Assembly (NCBI RefSeq): GCF_009730915.1
Contig: NC_052478.1
Span: forward strand, 21,370,387 to 21,434,386
Direction of reading: 5' to 3'
Length of the DNA stretch: 64,000 nucleotides
Source: Dioscorea cayenensis subsp. rotundata
Lineage: Eukaryota; Streptophyta; Magnoliopsida; Dioscoreales; Dioscoreaceae
Shown: piece after piece, positions 1-11,929 of the stretch
Position numbering within the stretch: position 1 is the stretch's first letter
How the letters are laid out: each line of letters begins with the position of its first letter
Translations under genes and position numbers: made by a program
Notes under the pieces: generated by a model
Told to the model about the DNA's origin: nothing
Database searches by the model: none
The model's input: the letters and a program-made list of their open reading frames with translations, nothing else

Positions 1-214
1 GATCCAACTTTTAAATAATTACTTTGTGATTAAAATTCTATCTGAATGTAAATTGCCTTCCAAATTTTCCCGGCAAGAGTGGATGGTAAAACTTGTTACA
101 TAACTAAGGGGAAGAAATTGTAAATTTATAAGGGCTCAAATGACAGCTACTAATTAGAAGTTATCACTCCCATCTTTTGCATCCTGAAACTTGCACTGGG
201 ACTATATTTTGCAG

Positions 215-303
215 ATCCTGCTGGCTATATTGGCAATCTCTGGAAGCCCTGTTCAAAGAGGGTGGAGCAATCTTGGGAGCAACAAGACCTACTTGGTTTC
301 TAG
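215..303 (+). CDS. Possible 3'-terminal exon of an upstream gene
   Basis: A pyrimidine-rich stretch ending in TTTTGCAG at 214 looks like a 3' splice site. The frame that follows, with one base supplied by an upstream exon, reads PAGYIGNLWKP and continues to a TAG at 301-303, giving about 28 residues. The upstream exons would lie left of the window. I do not recognise the protein, and a 28-codon open stretch can arise by chance, so this is a weak call. It could equally be non-coding 5' leader of the WD40 gene that follows. Confidence 0.25.
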
Positions 304-407
304 GTATTCAATTGCTCTTGCTAAAATTCATAAGTTCGCAATTGCTTAACATGATAAGCAAGGCCAGTTTAGAAAGTGTCATCATGTAAAGTTCTTTTGT
401 TCCGATT

Positions 408-1060
408 GAGGATGCACTCTACGGGTAACAGACCTAATTTTGTCAAGCCTGGGCATATGCTTCAGTGATGCATACAGCGTTCCTTTAAAAGCTTCCTATT
501 ATGATCTGTTTTCTCTGTTAGACTGGCAGGGGATGATAACTCTGTCATTTCTTTGGCATAAGCATGTTTTCTTAGCTATATATAAATTTATATAGACTTG
601 AACTTCTCTGGTAACAGTTGATAAATTTGACTGCTTATTTGGTCGATGAAATTTGTTTAAGCTTTGCTGCCACAAACCTTAATTTGCATCCTCTATGCTG
701 TCCTACTATCATGGCCGTTTATAATGTCAAGTTGCAGTTGTATCTGTACTATGAGAATTTATCTTTCATTTCTGAACCTCACTTTAGCATTTTTTATTAA
801 TTTAGTGGTTCATGTTAAAACATGTAATTTTGAATAGATCCATCCTTCAGGTTGGACCTCTTTTGGATTTTCTCACCCTTTTCTTCAATCATGGTGATGA
901 CTTTAAATTTCTCCAAGCACCCGTTTTTATTGATTTAGATCTTCCTAAATTAAGTTTATCCTTCTCATTGTTTCCTGGATATTGCATTTGTGAAGACTGA
1001 TTTTTGTTTTTGTTCACAATTTTATATCAATTTAGTTAGTAGAATGCACTGCCATTTTGC
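408..1060 (+). repeat. Dispersed repeat copy 1 (pairs with 6250-6830)
   Basis: This non-coding stretch upstream of the WD40 gene matches 6250-6830 inside the ADF first intron in the same order and orientation. Shared words include GGGCATATGCTT, GATGCATACAGC, CCTTTAAAAGCTTCCTA, AGTTGATAAATTTGA and CATCCTCTATGCTGTCCTA. The copies differ by scattered substitutions and small indels. No terminal repeats or coding capacity are visible, so it is either an old transposon fragment or a local duplication. Confidence 0.75.
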
Positions 1061-1374
1061 TTTTCTAGAAAAATCCTTTCAGTGTTGTTTGTCTTCCCTT
1101 GATTCTTTCTAAAATTATGTGATTAATTCATGCCATCTCCTTTATTTGTGGGTATACAATGCAATGATCTTTGTATTGTTTTTTTGCTACATGTTATATT
1201 GATAGAACATGTTAGGTGTCAGTTGGCATGCAGTCATCCTAATCAAGTATTTTTCCCCCTAAAAAATATATTGATAAATATTTATGTTAGTCTAATCAAA
1301 TAGTACTTTTCCATGTTGTCAGTGATGAATACTTGCTTACATTGTCTCCTGTATTGCAGCTTTGTACAATCACA

Positions 1375-3162
1375 ATGAGCTTGGTTTCACGAACATCATG
1401 GGAGCAGAAGAAAAAGTTTGAAGAGGTTGCAAACAATACAACACTTGATTCTATTGGTCAAGAATTGAACTCAGAGGACAAACATAATTCAGATAACCTC
1501 AAGAGGAAGAAGAGGAGAAGAGAACATGCTGCATCCTCAGGTGAGAAGGACTCAAAGGTTGAGCAAGAAAAGGAGATGAAAAGACTTGAAAGTTTCTTGT
1601 TTGGAACCATTTATTCTCCTCTGGACTTTGGAAAAGAAGTCAGTGAAGATAGAGAAGAAGAGGGTCTTGCCGAACCTTTGTTCATTGTGAATAAATCAAC
1701 CAACAATGAGATAGAGTCTTATGTAGAAGAGTTGAATGAAGAGAGGGAGCCTCTGTCTGATGATGGAGGAGATAGAGAAGAAATGGACAGTGCGCAACCT
1801 GCGCCACCCATGAAAATGTTGACAGGCAATCAGATAGTGGTTCATGAGGAAGAGTTAAACAAAGAAAAGAAACCTGCGTGGATTGATGAGGAAGAGAATA
1901 TGACAAAGGTTGACATAATGAAGGTGCCTAGGTTGAGAAAATTGAGGAAGGAAGCTGGGGAAGGGTTGATCTCGGGCACTGATTATGTATCTAGATTGCG
2001 TGCACAGCATTCTAGGCTGAACCCTGGAACAGAATGGGCACATATTGACCGGAAATCAGAGCGTGTTCATGATTCTGACAATGAGTCTGATGATGAAAGT
2101 GGTATCACTGTTGCTCCTGGGTATGAGCGCATTGTTAGTGATGACATACTGAGGAGCAATGATGAGCTTGTTGTGAAAGATCGTGTGAAGCTCTTGCCTG
2201 GGCTTCTGGAGTACTCAAGGCTTATGGATGCTAATGGCGAAGAACCCTCCAATGGTCCCATAAATTCCATCCAATTTCACAGGAATGGCCAGTTGCTGCT
2301 GACTGCTGGACTTGATAGGCGGCTTAGGTTTTTCCAAGTGGATGGAAAACGCAATACTAAAGTACAGAGCATTTTCATCGAAGATTGCCCAATCCATAAA
2401 GCCTCATTCTTACCTGACGGATCTCAGGTTATCTTATCAGGCAGAAGGAAGTTCTTTTACAGTGTTGATTTGGTCAAAGCAAGTGTCGATAAAATTGGTC
2501 CCTTGACAGGCAGGGAAGAGAAAAGTCTGGAGGTCTTTGAAGTTTCTAATGATTCAAGTATAATTGCATTCATTGGCAATGAAGGTTACATCCTACTGGT
2601 TTCTACAAGAACGAAAGAGCTGATCGGGACTCTGAAGATGAATGGAAGTGCCCGCTCTCTTGCTTTTGCAGATGGCGGGCAACGGCTCTTGAGCAGTGGT
2701 GGTGATGGACATGTTTACCACTGGGATCTCAGAACTAGGACTTGCATTCATAAGGCTGTTGACGAGGGTTGCCTGGCCGGTTCTTCCCTTTGTACTTCAC
2801 CTGACAGTAGTTTGTTTGCGGCTGGCTCAACCAGTGGAATTGTGAACATCTACAAAGAAGATGAATTTCTCGGTGGAAAGCGGAAGCCATTGAAGACAAT
2901 TGAGAGTCTATCCACCCAGATTGATTGCCTGAAATTTAATCCCGATGCGCAGATACTAGCGTTGTGTTCAAGGATGAAGAAGAACAGTTTGAGACTTGTC
3001 CATGTTCCCTCCTTCAACATTTTCTCGAACTGGCCTCCCCCGAGGTCCAGCCTGCAGTATCCTCGGTGTTTAGATTTCAGTCCGGGTGGAGGCTTCATGG
3101 CTGTGGGTAATGCCACCGGAAAGGTTCTGTTGTACAAACTGCATCATTACCAGAAGGCCTAA
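1375..3162 (+). CDS. UTP18: U3 snoRNA-associated WD40 protein, UTP18 homologue
   Basis: Encodes a 595-residue homologue of UTP18, a WD40 component of the small-subunit processome that acts with U3 snoRNA in nucleolar 18S rRNA maturation. The N-terminal half is acidic with a basic patch (KRKKRRRE, about residues 44-51), as in this family. The C-terminal half carries WD40 blades, for example SIQFHRNGQLLLTAGLDRR from about residue 298 and GDGHVYHWD at about 442-450. The open frame runs back to a TTG at 1333, but ATG 1375 is the natural start. A TGTATTGCAG acceptor lies 16 bases upstream, implying a 5'-UTR intron. The coding region is uninterrupted and its length fits the family. The family assignment rests on domain layout and recognised sequence; processome function is inferred. 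Confidence 0.88.
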   Translation: MSLVSRTSWEQKKKFEEVANNTTLDSIGQELNSEDKHNSDNLKRKKRRREHAASSGEKDSKVEQEKEMKRLESFLFGTIYSPLDFGKEVSEDREEEGLAEPLFIVNKSTNNEIESYVEELNEEREPLSDDGGDREEMDSAQPAPPMKMLTGNQIVVHEEELNKEKKPAWIDEEENMTKVDIMKVPRLRKLRKEAGEGLISGTDYVSRLRAQHSRLNPGTEWAHIDRKSERVHDSDNESDDESGITVAPGYERIVSDDILRSNDELVVKDRVKLLPGLLEYSRLMDANGEEPSNGPINSIQFHRNGQLLLTAGLDRRLRFFQVDGKRNTKVQSIFIEDCPIHKASFLPDGSQVILSGRRKFFYSVDLVKASVDKIGPLTGREEKSLEVFEVSNDSSIIAFIGNEGYILLVSTRTKELIGTLKMNGSARSLAFADGGQRLLSSGGDGHVYHWDLRTRTCIHKAVDEGCLAGSSLCTSPDSSLFAAGSTSGIVNIYKEDEFLGGKRKPLKTIESLSTQIDCLKFNPDAQILALCSRMKKNSLRLVHVPSFNIFSNWPPPRSSLQYPRCLDFSPGGGFMAVGNATGKVLLYKLHHYQKA

Positions 3163-4344
3163 CTAAACACTCGAAACCCTAGTTTTCCAAAACACGGAAG
3201 TTATCACATAATGGTTACATTTTCATTAATTCAGTTTGATGCTGTGTTGTTCTTGTACCCGTATTGTTTTTGTGTTTGTTCGAAAACCTCGAGAAGGACA
3301 TGCTATTAAATTAATTATGACGAAACAATCGTCTGTTGTTTTCTGTGATGTAGCATAACACGCAGGAATTACATATTCAATCTCTGTTCATTTTTGCAGC
3401 AATTGTTTCATGTGTGACATCCATGCATCTGATTAGAGCTTTCTAATGTCATTTTTGTCTTCATCATATTCAATACATATAATTTTACATGTCATGTGGA
3501 ACAACCCAGGAAATTACTCTAATTTGACCAGATAAAATGAGTTTTCTAAGTCTGCTATGAGGAGATATTATCTACCCTGCTTCTGCTTTATATACATTTT
3601 GTTTGTGATATAAAAAAGTAGTGATATTTCACTGTAAATTGTCTATTTAATACTTTTAAAAGATTGACATTTTATGTACGCCTTAAACTTGGATAAACTG
3701 AAGCAGATCCCTTTAAATTATGATATTCTATCCTTTTGTATAATTTTAAAATTTATTAGGAAAAGTATGCAAAATTTATTTTAAGGATGTACAAAACAAC
3801 TATGATATTTTACAAGTAAAATAGAAAATATTTAAAAATTATAATAAATGACAAGCATATGTTTATATATTTATTGAAAATTGAAAAGATATAATATGCA
3901 AAGCAAGCCACTCAAAAGGCAAGGAGTGGCGAACTTTGTTTTGGGATGAGGATGAAATCCAGCCACACATCCCAATGGGACCACCACCGCACTCACAATT
4001 TCAACCGTACGATCAAATTCCCCAGCACTTGATATTGCTTTGGACCAGGCCCAAGCCCAAAGCCCACTACTAATCACATGATCATCGTCATCACTGACCG
4101 AAAGTGCTACGAAGACCAACACTTCCCAACAATCTCAGCCGTCCATATTTGATCCAACGGCTTTGATTCTCCCGACCAACGAATCTTTTCCTCAGTCCCA
4201 CAACGCGAATCTCATCGCGTTCTTTCTTTTTCTCCATCTTTTTTTTTTCTTCTTTATTTTTCTCGTATTTAATCGTCCTCGAGGGTTTCTCGTTTTGCTG
4301 TGATCGTTGAAATCCTTGGATTGATTGATTGATCGATCGTTGCT
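3163..4344. other. Intergenic region between UTP18 and ADF, with ADF promoter and 5' UTR
   Basis: AT-rich 3' flank of the WD40 gene followed by the promoter and leader of the ADF gene. From about 3900 the sequence becomes less AT-rich. An imperfect palindrome around GATCCAACGGC lies at about 4137-4162; the same GATCCAACGG core recurs in the mobile elements at 35.2 and 45.9 kb. No long open frame is supported. Confidence 0.5.
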
Positions 4345-7300
4345 ATGGCTTTTCTTCGATCATCGGTGAGTTTCCGATCATCAAATTGATGCTTTTTGGA
4401 TTTTTGATTGTGTGTGTCTGTGAATTCGATTTTTGGTTTTTTGATTATATATTTTGTGAGACTGTGTTTCTTGTTAGATCCGGTTTTTGGTTTTGATCTT
4501 GATTCTTTTTTGCTCTTCTTGTTTGTGATTTTTGGGGTTTTTTTTTTAGAATTCTAATTTTTTTTGGTGAGATTCGAGTTGCGTCTGGTTGTTGTTGTTG
4601 TGTTTGTGATGATGAAGTAAACTGGAAGTATTTATGTGGGATAAATTCACAATTTGATTTGAAGGGATGGATTTCGAATTTCATTAAACTGATTTAGCAC
4701 AAGGGATCATGGAGGAAATTTGTACAACTTTGATGCTTTTATTAGAAACATATGGGAACTTAGTCTTTGATTTTTGGTTAGAATTTCCAACAAAGTATGA
4801 TATTTGGATTTATATTTTTGGTATTGCTCTTGATTCTTTCTGTGCTCCTTTTGGACTACTTCTTGTCTATACTTTGGAAGAACCCTAATATTCAGAGTGA
4901 TATAAGTTTCTTGTGATTTTGTTTGTGCTTGTGATGAAGCAAATTGGGGTTTCTCATGTGGTTTATGGTGAACACTATTTTGAGTTGATTTGAAAGCAGG
5001 GTTTCAAATTTTCATTGAACTGATTGGGCCCAATGAGCAAAAATGGAGGAAGTTTGTAGAACTTGCACAGTTCAAAACATGTGGTAGTCAAGTCTTTGAT
5101 TGGTTGGTTAGAAGCATCAAGAAGCATGTGGCTTCTGAGCATAGCATGATCTTTAAGCGAAAGATGTGTGTTTTTGTTTTCTATTTCTTCAAGATTCTTA
5201 TGTTAGAGTCATGAATGGCAAGCAATTTAGGTTATGTTTTCTGTTGGTATAAACTTTGAAATTTTTGACTGTTTGCTGGAATTTGCTGTGATTCTTTTTA
5301 ACTGTTATCTTTAAAGTATTGATTTTTTTGGTCATTATAGAGCAAGTTATCTTCTTAATTCGAAGTCTGAGGGTGTTTAGGTTGTTATAGTTGGCTAGTT
5401 GCTTTATTGCTTTCCAAACTTGTTTTTGTTTGTGGATTGAATTGAATATGATTGTTGTCTTCTCTGGTCATTTGAATTGAAAGGTTTGTGAAAAGATATG
5501 ATAGTTTCATTTGAGTTCTAGCAGGAGGCAAAACTTGGCATGTATGCAGAGGTTGTCATGCAAAATTTTGCCTTGTTTTGTTCCCTGTTGTTTAATTGTT
5601 ACCCATCTTGATGAGATCAGAAACAAGTTTTGTTCTATTTTTTATAAGACCTGAAGTGGATGATCTTGATTACCATATTCTGTGACTTAGTTCTTTGGCT
5701 CCTTGTAGCGGATTCTCCCTTTCTGTTTTTATTTGTCTATAATCTGCTCTCTTTCAATATTATTGTCATTTCCTTTGATTCTATTTGACACTTACTGGAA
5801 CAGAAATCAGTTCTGGAATGGTCAAGCAGTATACAAAAGTATGCGACTGTGAAATGGTGGCAAGTTGCTGGTAGTTAGGAAGCATTTTGACTCTCATAAA
5901 GCTAACAGGTTTAATGGATGTTCTAGAATAAAAGAAACTATACTTTCATAACACCACACTAATTTCAGAAGCATTGTGAATTATGCCTTTTATGTTTAGG
6001 GAATGTAATTTTGGTGACAGAGCATGACTGTTAATTGATTTTAAAATGAATAAAAAGTTTTGGAGCTTTAAACTATGCCATTTATGAGCCATAACATAGA
6101 TGGACTAGCTGCTGAAATTTCTATGAGATTATTTATAACTTCCATCAATCAGTAGAAAAGCATAGGCTTCTACTAGGCGGCAAGCACCAGTGCCATAATC
6201 AATATAGTACCTTGTTTAACAAATTTCCCACTTTTTGTTTTGATGGAAAACTAGGGTGCACTCTACAGGTGACAAATCTAATTTGTCAAGGCTGGGCATA
6301 TGCTTTGGTGATGCATACAGCATTCCTTTAAAAGCTTCCTAGTATTCTGTTCCCTCTGTTAGATTTGCAGCAGGCAGTAACTGTCATAAGCATGTTAGCA
6401 ATATACATACACCTGAACTTCTCTGGCAAGTCCCCAGTTGATAAATTTGATTGCTTATTTTCTAATAAAATTCTTTTAAGCTTCATTACCACAAACTTAA
6501 TTCGCATCCTCTATGCTGTCCTACTATGATGGGTGGTTATAATGTCAACTTGCAGTGATATTTGTATGATGAGAATTTAGCATGTTTCATGTTAAATATA
6601 TGTAAATTTGCATAGATCCGCCCTTTAGGTTGGACCTCTCTTGAATTTTCTCACCTTTTTCTTTAATCATTAGTGACAACCTAAATTCCTCCGATTACCC
6701 ATTTTTATTGATTTAGACATTTATAAAATAAGTTTGTCCTTCTCAATCTTTCGTCGATATTGTCATTTTGTCTAGATTGCTTTTTGTTTTGTTCACAACT
6801 TTATTTCAATTTAGAGTCTTAAGATGTAATATTTTTCCAGAGCAAATGTTTAACCTACTATCTGTAGACAAACAGCATCTAACAATGTCTACATCAACTG
6901 AATGAGGGTATATTGTTATCATTATTAGTACAACAGTGTGATGGTTTATATTATGTATAGTGTTAACTGTATTAAATTATTTTAGTCTTCATTTGAAGTA
7001 AAACTTACGCCAAGCCTCATCATTGGGTAATGGTGGATAATTATGTCAAAATTAGATAACTAAATAGCAAAGTTGGCCCCCATGCGACAGCTATTGATTG
7101 AAGCTTCCTCATCTTTGTTTCAAATCTGGTTCATGCTCCTACTGTAAATGTAATGCTGAGGTCAACATTTGGATTATCTGCACAATTTGGGTAGCTTTAG
7201 TCTCAATTTCATGTAGTTATTCGCAAATTTCACAAAATGCAAGTTAAAGATCATGGACCTGACTGTTTCCTGTTCTAATGGTAGTTAGAATCATTCTTTG

Positions 7301-8889
7301 AACCACACAAAGTATGCTTGTATGAACTCAGTTGTGTGGCATAAATTGGTTCCTTTTTTTTTCCTGATGTTTATATTTTTGTTTCATCTGTTAGTAAAAG
7401 TAAACAATGCTGTGGTACACAGTTTTATTATAAGATTGAAACTGATCTGTTCCAATTTGACTGTCGTAATAGGAGTCATATGATTATTGATTTTAACTGC
7501 CTAGGGAGTTTGGGTTGTTGGATCGTGTTTCTAATTCATTAGGGCTATGATATGCAGTAAGCTAGTATTTCAACCTTTTAACTTTTGGTAATTCATTCAT
7601 TTGTTGGTGTTTTACATAGTGTTGTTGTCCTACTTTTAGAAAATAAATCACTTTAACTTCCCTGATGCTAAGCTTTCAGAGAGCCTCTTATCCTGTACAG
7701 TGTGGTAAGGGATATCCAACCTGAGTTTGGCATAAACTTTAAACATTTAAGTGGTGGAGGTTAATCTTAGAACTCTATTGTCAATCTTTTTGTTATGTCC
7801 TTGTATTTATCCTAAATTCATGTGAATAGCCTTTACCTCTACCCAAAATTTGTCATATTCCTGTATAGTTCATTGTAGCACTGTCCAAATCTCACCACAA
7901 TGAATGGTAGTTGAGCTAGGCAAGAATTGGTCAAATAGGCTACTGCCAGCTCTCCATCTTTATTTGTTTTTCACTTTCAAAAAATTATAATGTATTGGAT
8001 TTAATAAATAATTAATGTTCGTGCTGATCTCCAAATTCTGAATCTTTGCATCAGCGAGTTTTTTAATGTTGACAATAAAATTTCATTTTCAGTCAAATGC
8101 TTCCTCTGGAATGGGGGTTGCTGATGATTGCAAGCACATCTTCTCAGAGCTTCAAAGGAAGAAGATGCACCGTTATGTGGTTTTCAAAATCGATGAAAAG
8201 CGAAAAGAGGTTATTGTGGAGAAGACTGGGGCTGCAACTGAGAGTTATGATAACTTTGTGGCTTCTCTGCCAGAGAATGATTGTCGCTACGCTGTTTATG
8301 ATTTTGACTTTGTTACTGAAGAGAACTGTCAGAAAAGCAAGATCTTCTTCGTTGCGTGGTGAGTTTCATCTTACATCATGCCTTTTGTGTTGTGAGTTCT
8401 AATTGATTATGGAAGTGTTGATTATTGCTGGTGAATGATGTTTCCATCTGTTATATATTTCCCATATATATTTATATATATATAATGCGATTTCCATGCA
8501 TAAGTGCGCTCTACGTATCTTAATAACAAAACGATATTAGTTTGTGAATGTAAGATCCATAGTGTATTTCATCCTAAGTAACAAGCAGAATATCACTGTG
8601 CTAGGAACTCTTGTCTGAGTTCAGTGGTGTTTTTTAGCTGTGTTTTTTTTTTCCATTCTTGATCCTTATCCCTGAAACTAGTATTATTTTTTCAAAGTTG
8701 TGAATGAATGCACAATTATCTTGCAATATTATGATTAGGTCACCAGCAGTTTCCCGAATCCGAGCAAAGATGTTGTATGCTGCCTCAAAGGATCGGTTCA
8801 GGCGGGAGCTAGACGGGATTCACTACGAGATCCAGGCAACTGACCCTACTGAGATGGATATTGATGTTCTCAGAGAGAGGGCAAATTGA
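4345..8889 (+). CDS. ADF6: Actin-depolymerizing factor (ADF/cofilin), ADF6-like
   Basis: Three exons, join(4345..4365, 8093..8358, 8739..8889), encode 145 residues, normal for a plant ADF. ADF/cofilin binds G- and F-actin and severs or depolymerises filaments in the cytoplasm. Exon 1 encodes only MAFLRSS before a GGTGAG donor. Exon 2 starts after TTTTCAG and carries [10 protein letters not shown], the N-terminal serine region regulated by phosphorylation in this family, then [10 protein letters not shown] and [20 protein letters not shown]. The exon 2/3 junction splits the Trp codon of FFVAW/SP, and exon 3 ends with [24 protein letters not shown]. The short extended N-terminus and the C-terminal motif match the ADF6 subclass rather than pollen types. 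Joined frames are open and all junctions are GT-AG. Intron 1 is 3727 bp, long for this family. Confidence 0.9.
4366..8092 (+). other. Large first intron of the ADF gene
   Basis: The intron lies between the 7-codon first exon and the main ADF exon. It is T-rich with no supported internal gene. It contains the second copy of a dispersed repeat (6250-6830). In other plants the first intron of ADF genes raises expression; a similar role here is inference only. Confidence 0.7.
6250..6830 (+). repeat. Dispersed repeat copy 2 (pairs with 408-1060)
   Basis: Intronic copy of the element at 408-1060, colinear over about 580 bp and slightly shorter through small deletions. Both copies sit in transcribed-strand orientation relative to their host genes. 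Confidence 0.75.
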
Positions 8890-10303
8890 TTCCCTGATCA
8901 GGTATCTGAGACTTTGCAATGAAATCAATCATGGAAAATTGAGCAAAGTCTCTTTATTGTTAAGATTTTTAGTTTCTGGAAAAAACTCTATCATGATGAT
9001 TGAACATCATATATATATATATATATATATAAGAACATAAATGGGGTGCTACTAAAGGAAGCTTTGTCATATCATTTGTGTACCAAGAGAACTTGTAAAA
9101 CCAAGACAACTCTTTTACAGACTTGATCCTGTGTACAATTTCTATTATTTGGTGATGGTAAAGTTATGAAACTTTGAGTTATTATAAGCTCTGTTTGGCT
9201 CGTGGCATGTTGCTTTTTTTCCAAGATGAATGGCTAGGCCGTTTAAAAAAACAGGGGTGTGTGCTAAGTGAGGATAGAGCCTACATACACTTGGGCTCTG
9301 GAATCATTCACATACAACACTAATCACACTCCCAGAAATATATTTCACCTATGATTTGAATTCACTATTTGTGAATGATTTTAATGGCGATCTGATTACT
9401 AATAGATCACTTGGTCGTGGTTGTGATTACTTCTTGGTTAGTTGATTTGAACTCTTGGCTTGATGTTTAGAAACCATTGGAAGCCTGTAAGGAAGTACTG
9501 GATGTGATTACTTCATTTTGGACTATTTATTTACTTATTTTATTTTATTTTATTTTGAATTTTCATGAAATTAATGTCCCAAGTTTGATTAGGTAATTTC
9601 AGAATATATGCATATCTTAATAGATTTCAATGTTTGTACTATATTGAAAGACTACCTCTTTAAAACTCCACATATAACAAAATGAGGCTCAATGGCATTT
9701 TATTTTATTTTGGCAAGTCAATATACTCCTGAAACTAAATGAGTATATATTTTTTTATATATATAGAATAATATTTCAGATTTTTTTTTTTTCAAATCTA
9801 TCTTTTTTTCTAATTTTTTAAATACAATTGAAGTTTAATGCAACTCATAGTAACTTCATGATTTCCAAAATTATTAAAATTTGATGTTATGCGGGTAGAA
9901 AATTAGTTGAGTAATGATCAGTTTTTTTATATATAAAAATATATTTTAATCAAATATTTATATGATTTAAGTTATCAAATAATTTTTATTAAAATGTTAA
10001 ATGACATTTACATGGGCTTATTTGGAAATGGTACGAGTGACATATTTGGTTTGAATGTGGCCATTTAAATGTTCATGCATTGATTGATTGTGAGAGATGT
10101 TCACAGCTGATTTACATTTAGGTTCTTACCATTTATTTATTCTGTATGCGCTTCTCCTCCTAAAATTTATATGTAAGATAAGAATGAAAATAACCAAACA
10201 AGGATCTAGATTCCAGACAGAACTAACAACCACCACTTTTAAAGATTGAGAGTTCATAAATTGGTCTTTTATGGCATTTATTTTGAACTACCAGGTTTAA
10301 TAA
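8890..10303. other. ADF 3' UTR and intergenic DNA
   Basis: 3' untranslated region of the ADF gene followed by AT-rich sequence. A (AT)n tract lies at 9009-9031. No gene or clear mobile element is visible. Confidence 0.5.
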
Positions 10304-10312
10304 ATGCTATTT

Positions 10313-10640
10313 GGTATAAATATCAAAATGATCCCTCTATTTTTTATTTTCTGCCATTTTAGTCCCTCTAATATAAAATTCACCCTTTTGGTCTTTGTAT
10401 TTACTGGCGTTTTCATCGCTTTAGTTGTAAAATCTGCTTTTGGCCTCTTATTACGTATTTTTCATCCTTTTTGGTCCTCTAATTCGTCAACCTGGAAGGA
10501 CAAAAGCAGCGTATCTCTGTCGGTTAGAGGACCAAAAGACAATGTGAATATCACGAGGACCAAAAAGTGATTTTTATATTAGAGGGAGTTTAAAGGGTGA
10601 AAACACTGAAAAATAGAGTGACATTTGTGATATTTTGACC
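10313..10640. mobile_element. Mutator-type MITE with perfect 9-bp target duplication
   Basis: A 328-bp foldback element. The left end GGTATAAATATCAAAATG and the inverted right end GGTCAAAATATCACAAATG pair imperfectly, and the similarity continues through CCCTCTAATATAAAA for about 80 bp on each side. It is flanked by identical 9-bp direct repeats ATGCTATTT at 10304-10312 and 10641-10649. Long inverted ends plus a 9-bp duplication are diagnostic of non-autonomous Mutator-like elements. The 88-codon open frame inside is part of the arms, not a gene. Confidence 0.85.
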
Positions 10641-10649
10641 ATGCTATTT

Positions 10650-11849
10650 AGGCTGTAGTTTTTATATCACCATTGAATTTTACATCCATTCAATATTTAT
10701 ATATATGAGACTCAGTCTTCTACGGGTATCTTGGATCACTTTCTCACTGGTTCTCTCTTATTTTGTAAAATCTGAAAATGTTTGATGACTTTTCTACTCT
10801 ATATATATATATATATATATATATAGAAAAGATCATTTGATGAGTTTCTGTAAACGCTCCTAGATTTTTAAAAAAATTAAGAGAGAATAAGGATGAGAAA
10901 AATAAGAATAGATGGGTGAATAAATAGTGCAATCAACAGTATCCAAGTATGATACCTGATCTAAACAAGTTGTTCTAATGTGTCTGATTTGGACGGTTGA
11001 GATTAATTTATACACTTTTTATAACCATGATCTATTGTTTAGATTAAAATATTATACGTCTCATTCCAACGGTGATAATTAATGTGTAGATTTACAATAT
11101 GAGGCATGCGTACAAGGTAAAGCCTCATATATATATATATATCTTCTGAGTTTCCTTAATATTTAGATGAATTCTTTATTTATGACATTATTTTTATTAG
11201 TAAGGAGCCTCTATTCTAGTTCAACTTGAAATAGGAATGTACTAGGCCTAGTTTAGTTTACTTCCTCTAGTTTTTATATATCCATTTAGAAAATTTAAAA
11301 ATATTAAATAATTTTTATCCAAGATTACTGTTTTATCTTTGATGCACTCCTATTCTTTTCAACATATTTTTGGAAAATGTAAAACAATATTTTGATAAAT
11401 TGAATAAAAGATATACTAATGAAAAATAGAAAGAGAAATTAATTAAAATTTGATAGATTTTTAAATAAAACAAATTGATACAATTTTTAAAAATTTAATA
11501 CTATCAACTAATTAACCAATTACCCGAATCTTAATTAATATCTTGAATCTCTATTGTTTTTATTTGATTTGGAGCTTAAGCTAAGGTGGCAAATAGGGGT
11601 TAAAAGTTAAAACCGCTCTATTTTAATTTTCCATATAAATATATAAAACGCATTATTCACCGCATCAACTAAGAGCTAAAAAAATACATCAATTTAATGA
11701 TCTTATTAAAGCTTTTTATTTTTATTTTGAAAGTCTCGTTTTAACATTGAAAATAAAATTTGAAGAAATTAAAATTACTTTAATAAAAAATTGAATAAAG
11801 ATCAAGTTAAAAAAAAAAAAATCAATGTTAATAATGTAAAGCTACAACT

Positions 11850-11929
<80 letters not shown>

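Noticed and set aside
1682..3137. Antisense frames within the UTP18 coding region
   Set aside because: No recognisable motifs; explained by codon bias of the sense gene.
10304..10570. 88-codon open frame
   Set aside because: Lies within the inverted arms of a Mutator MITE and has no family features.
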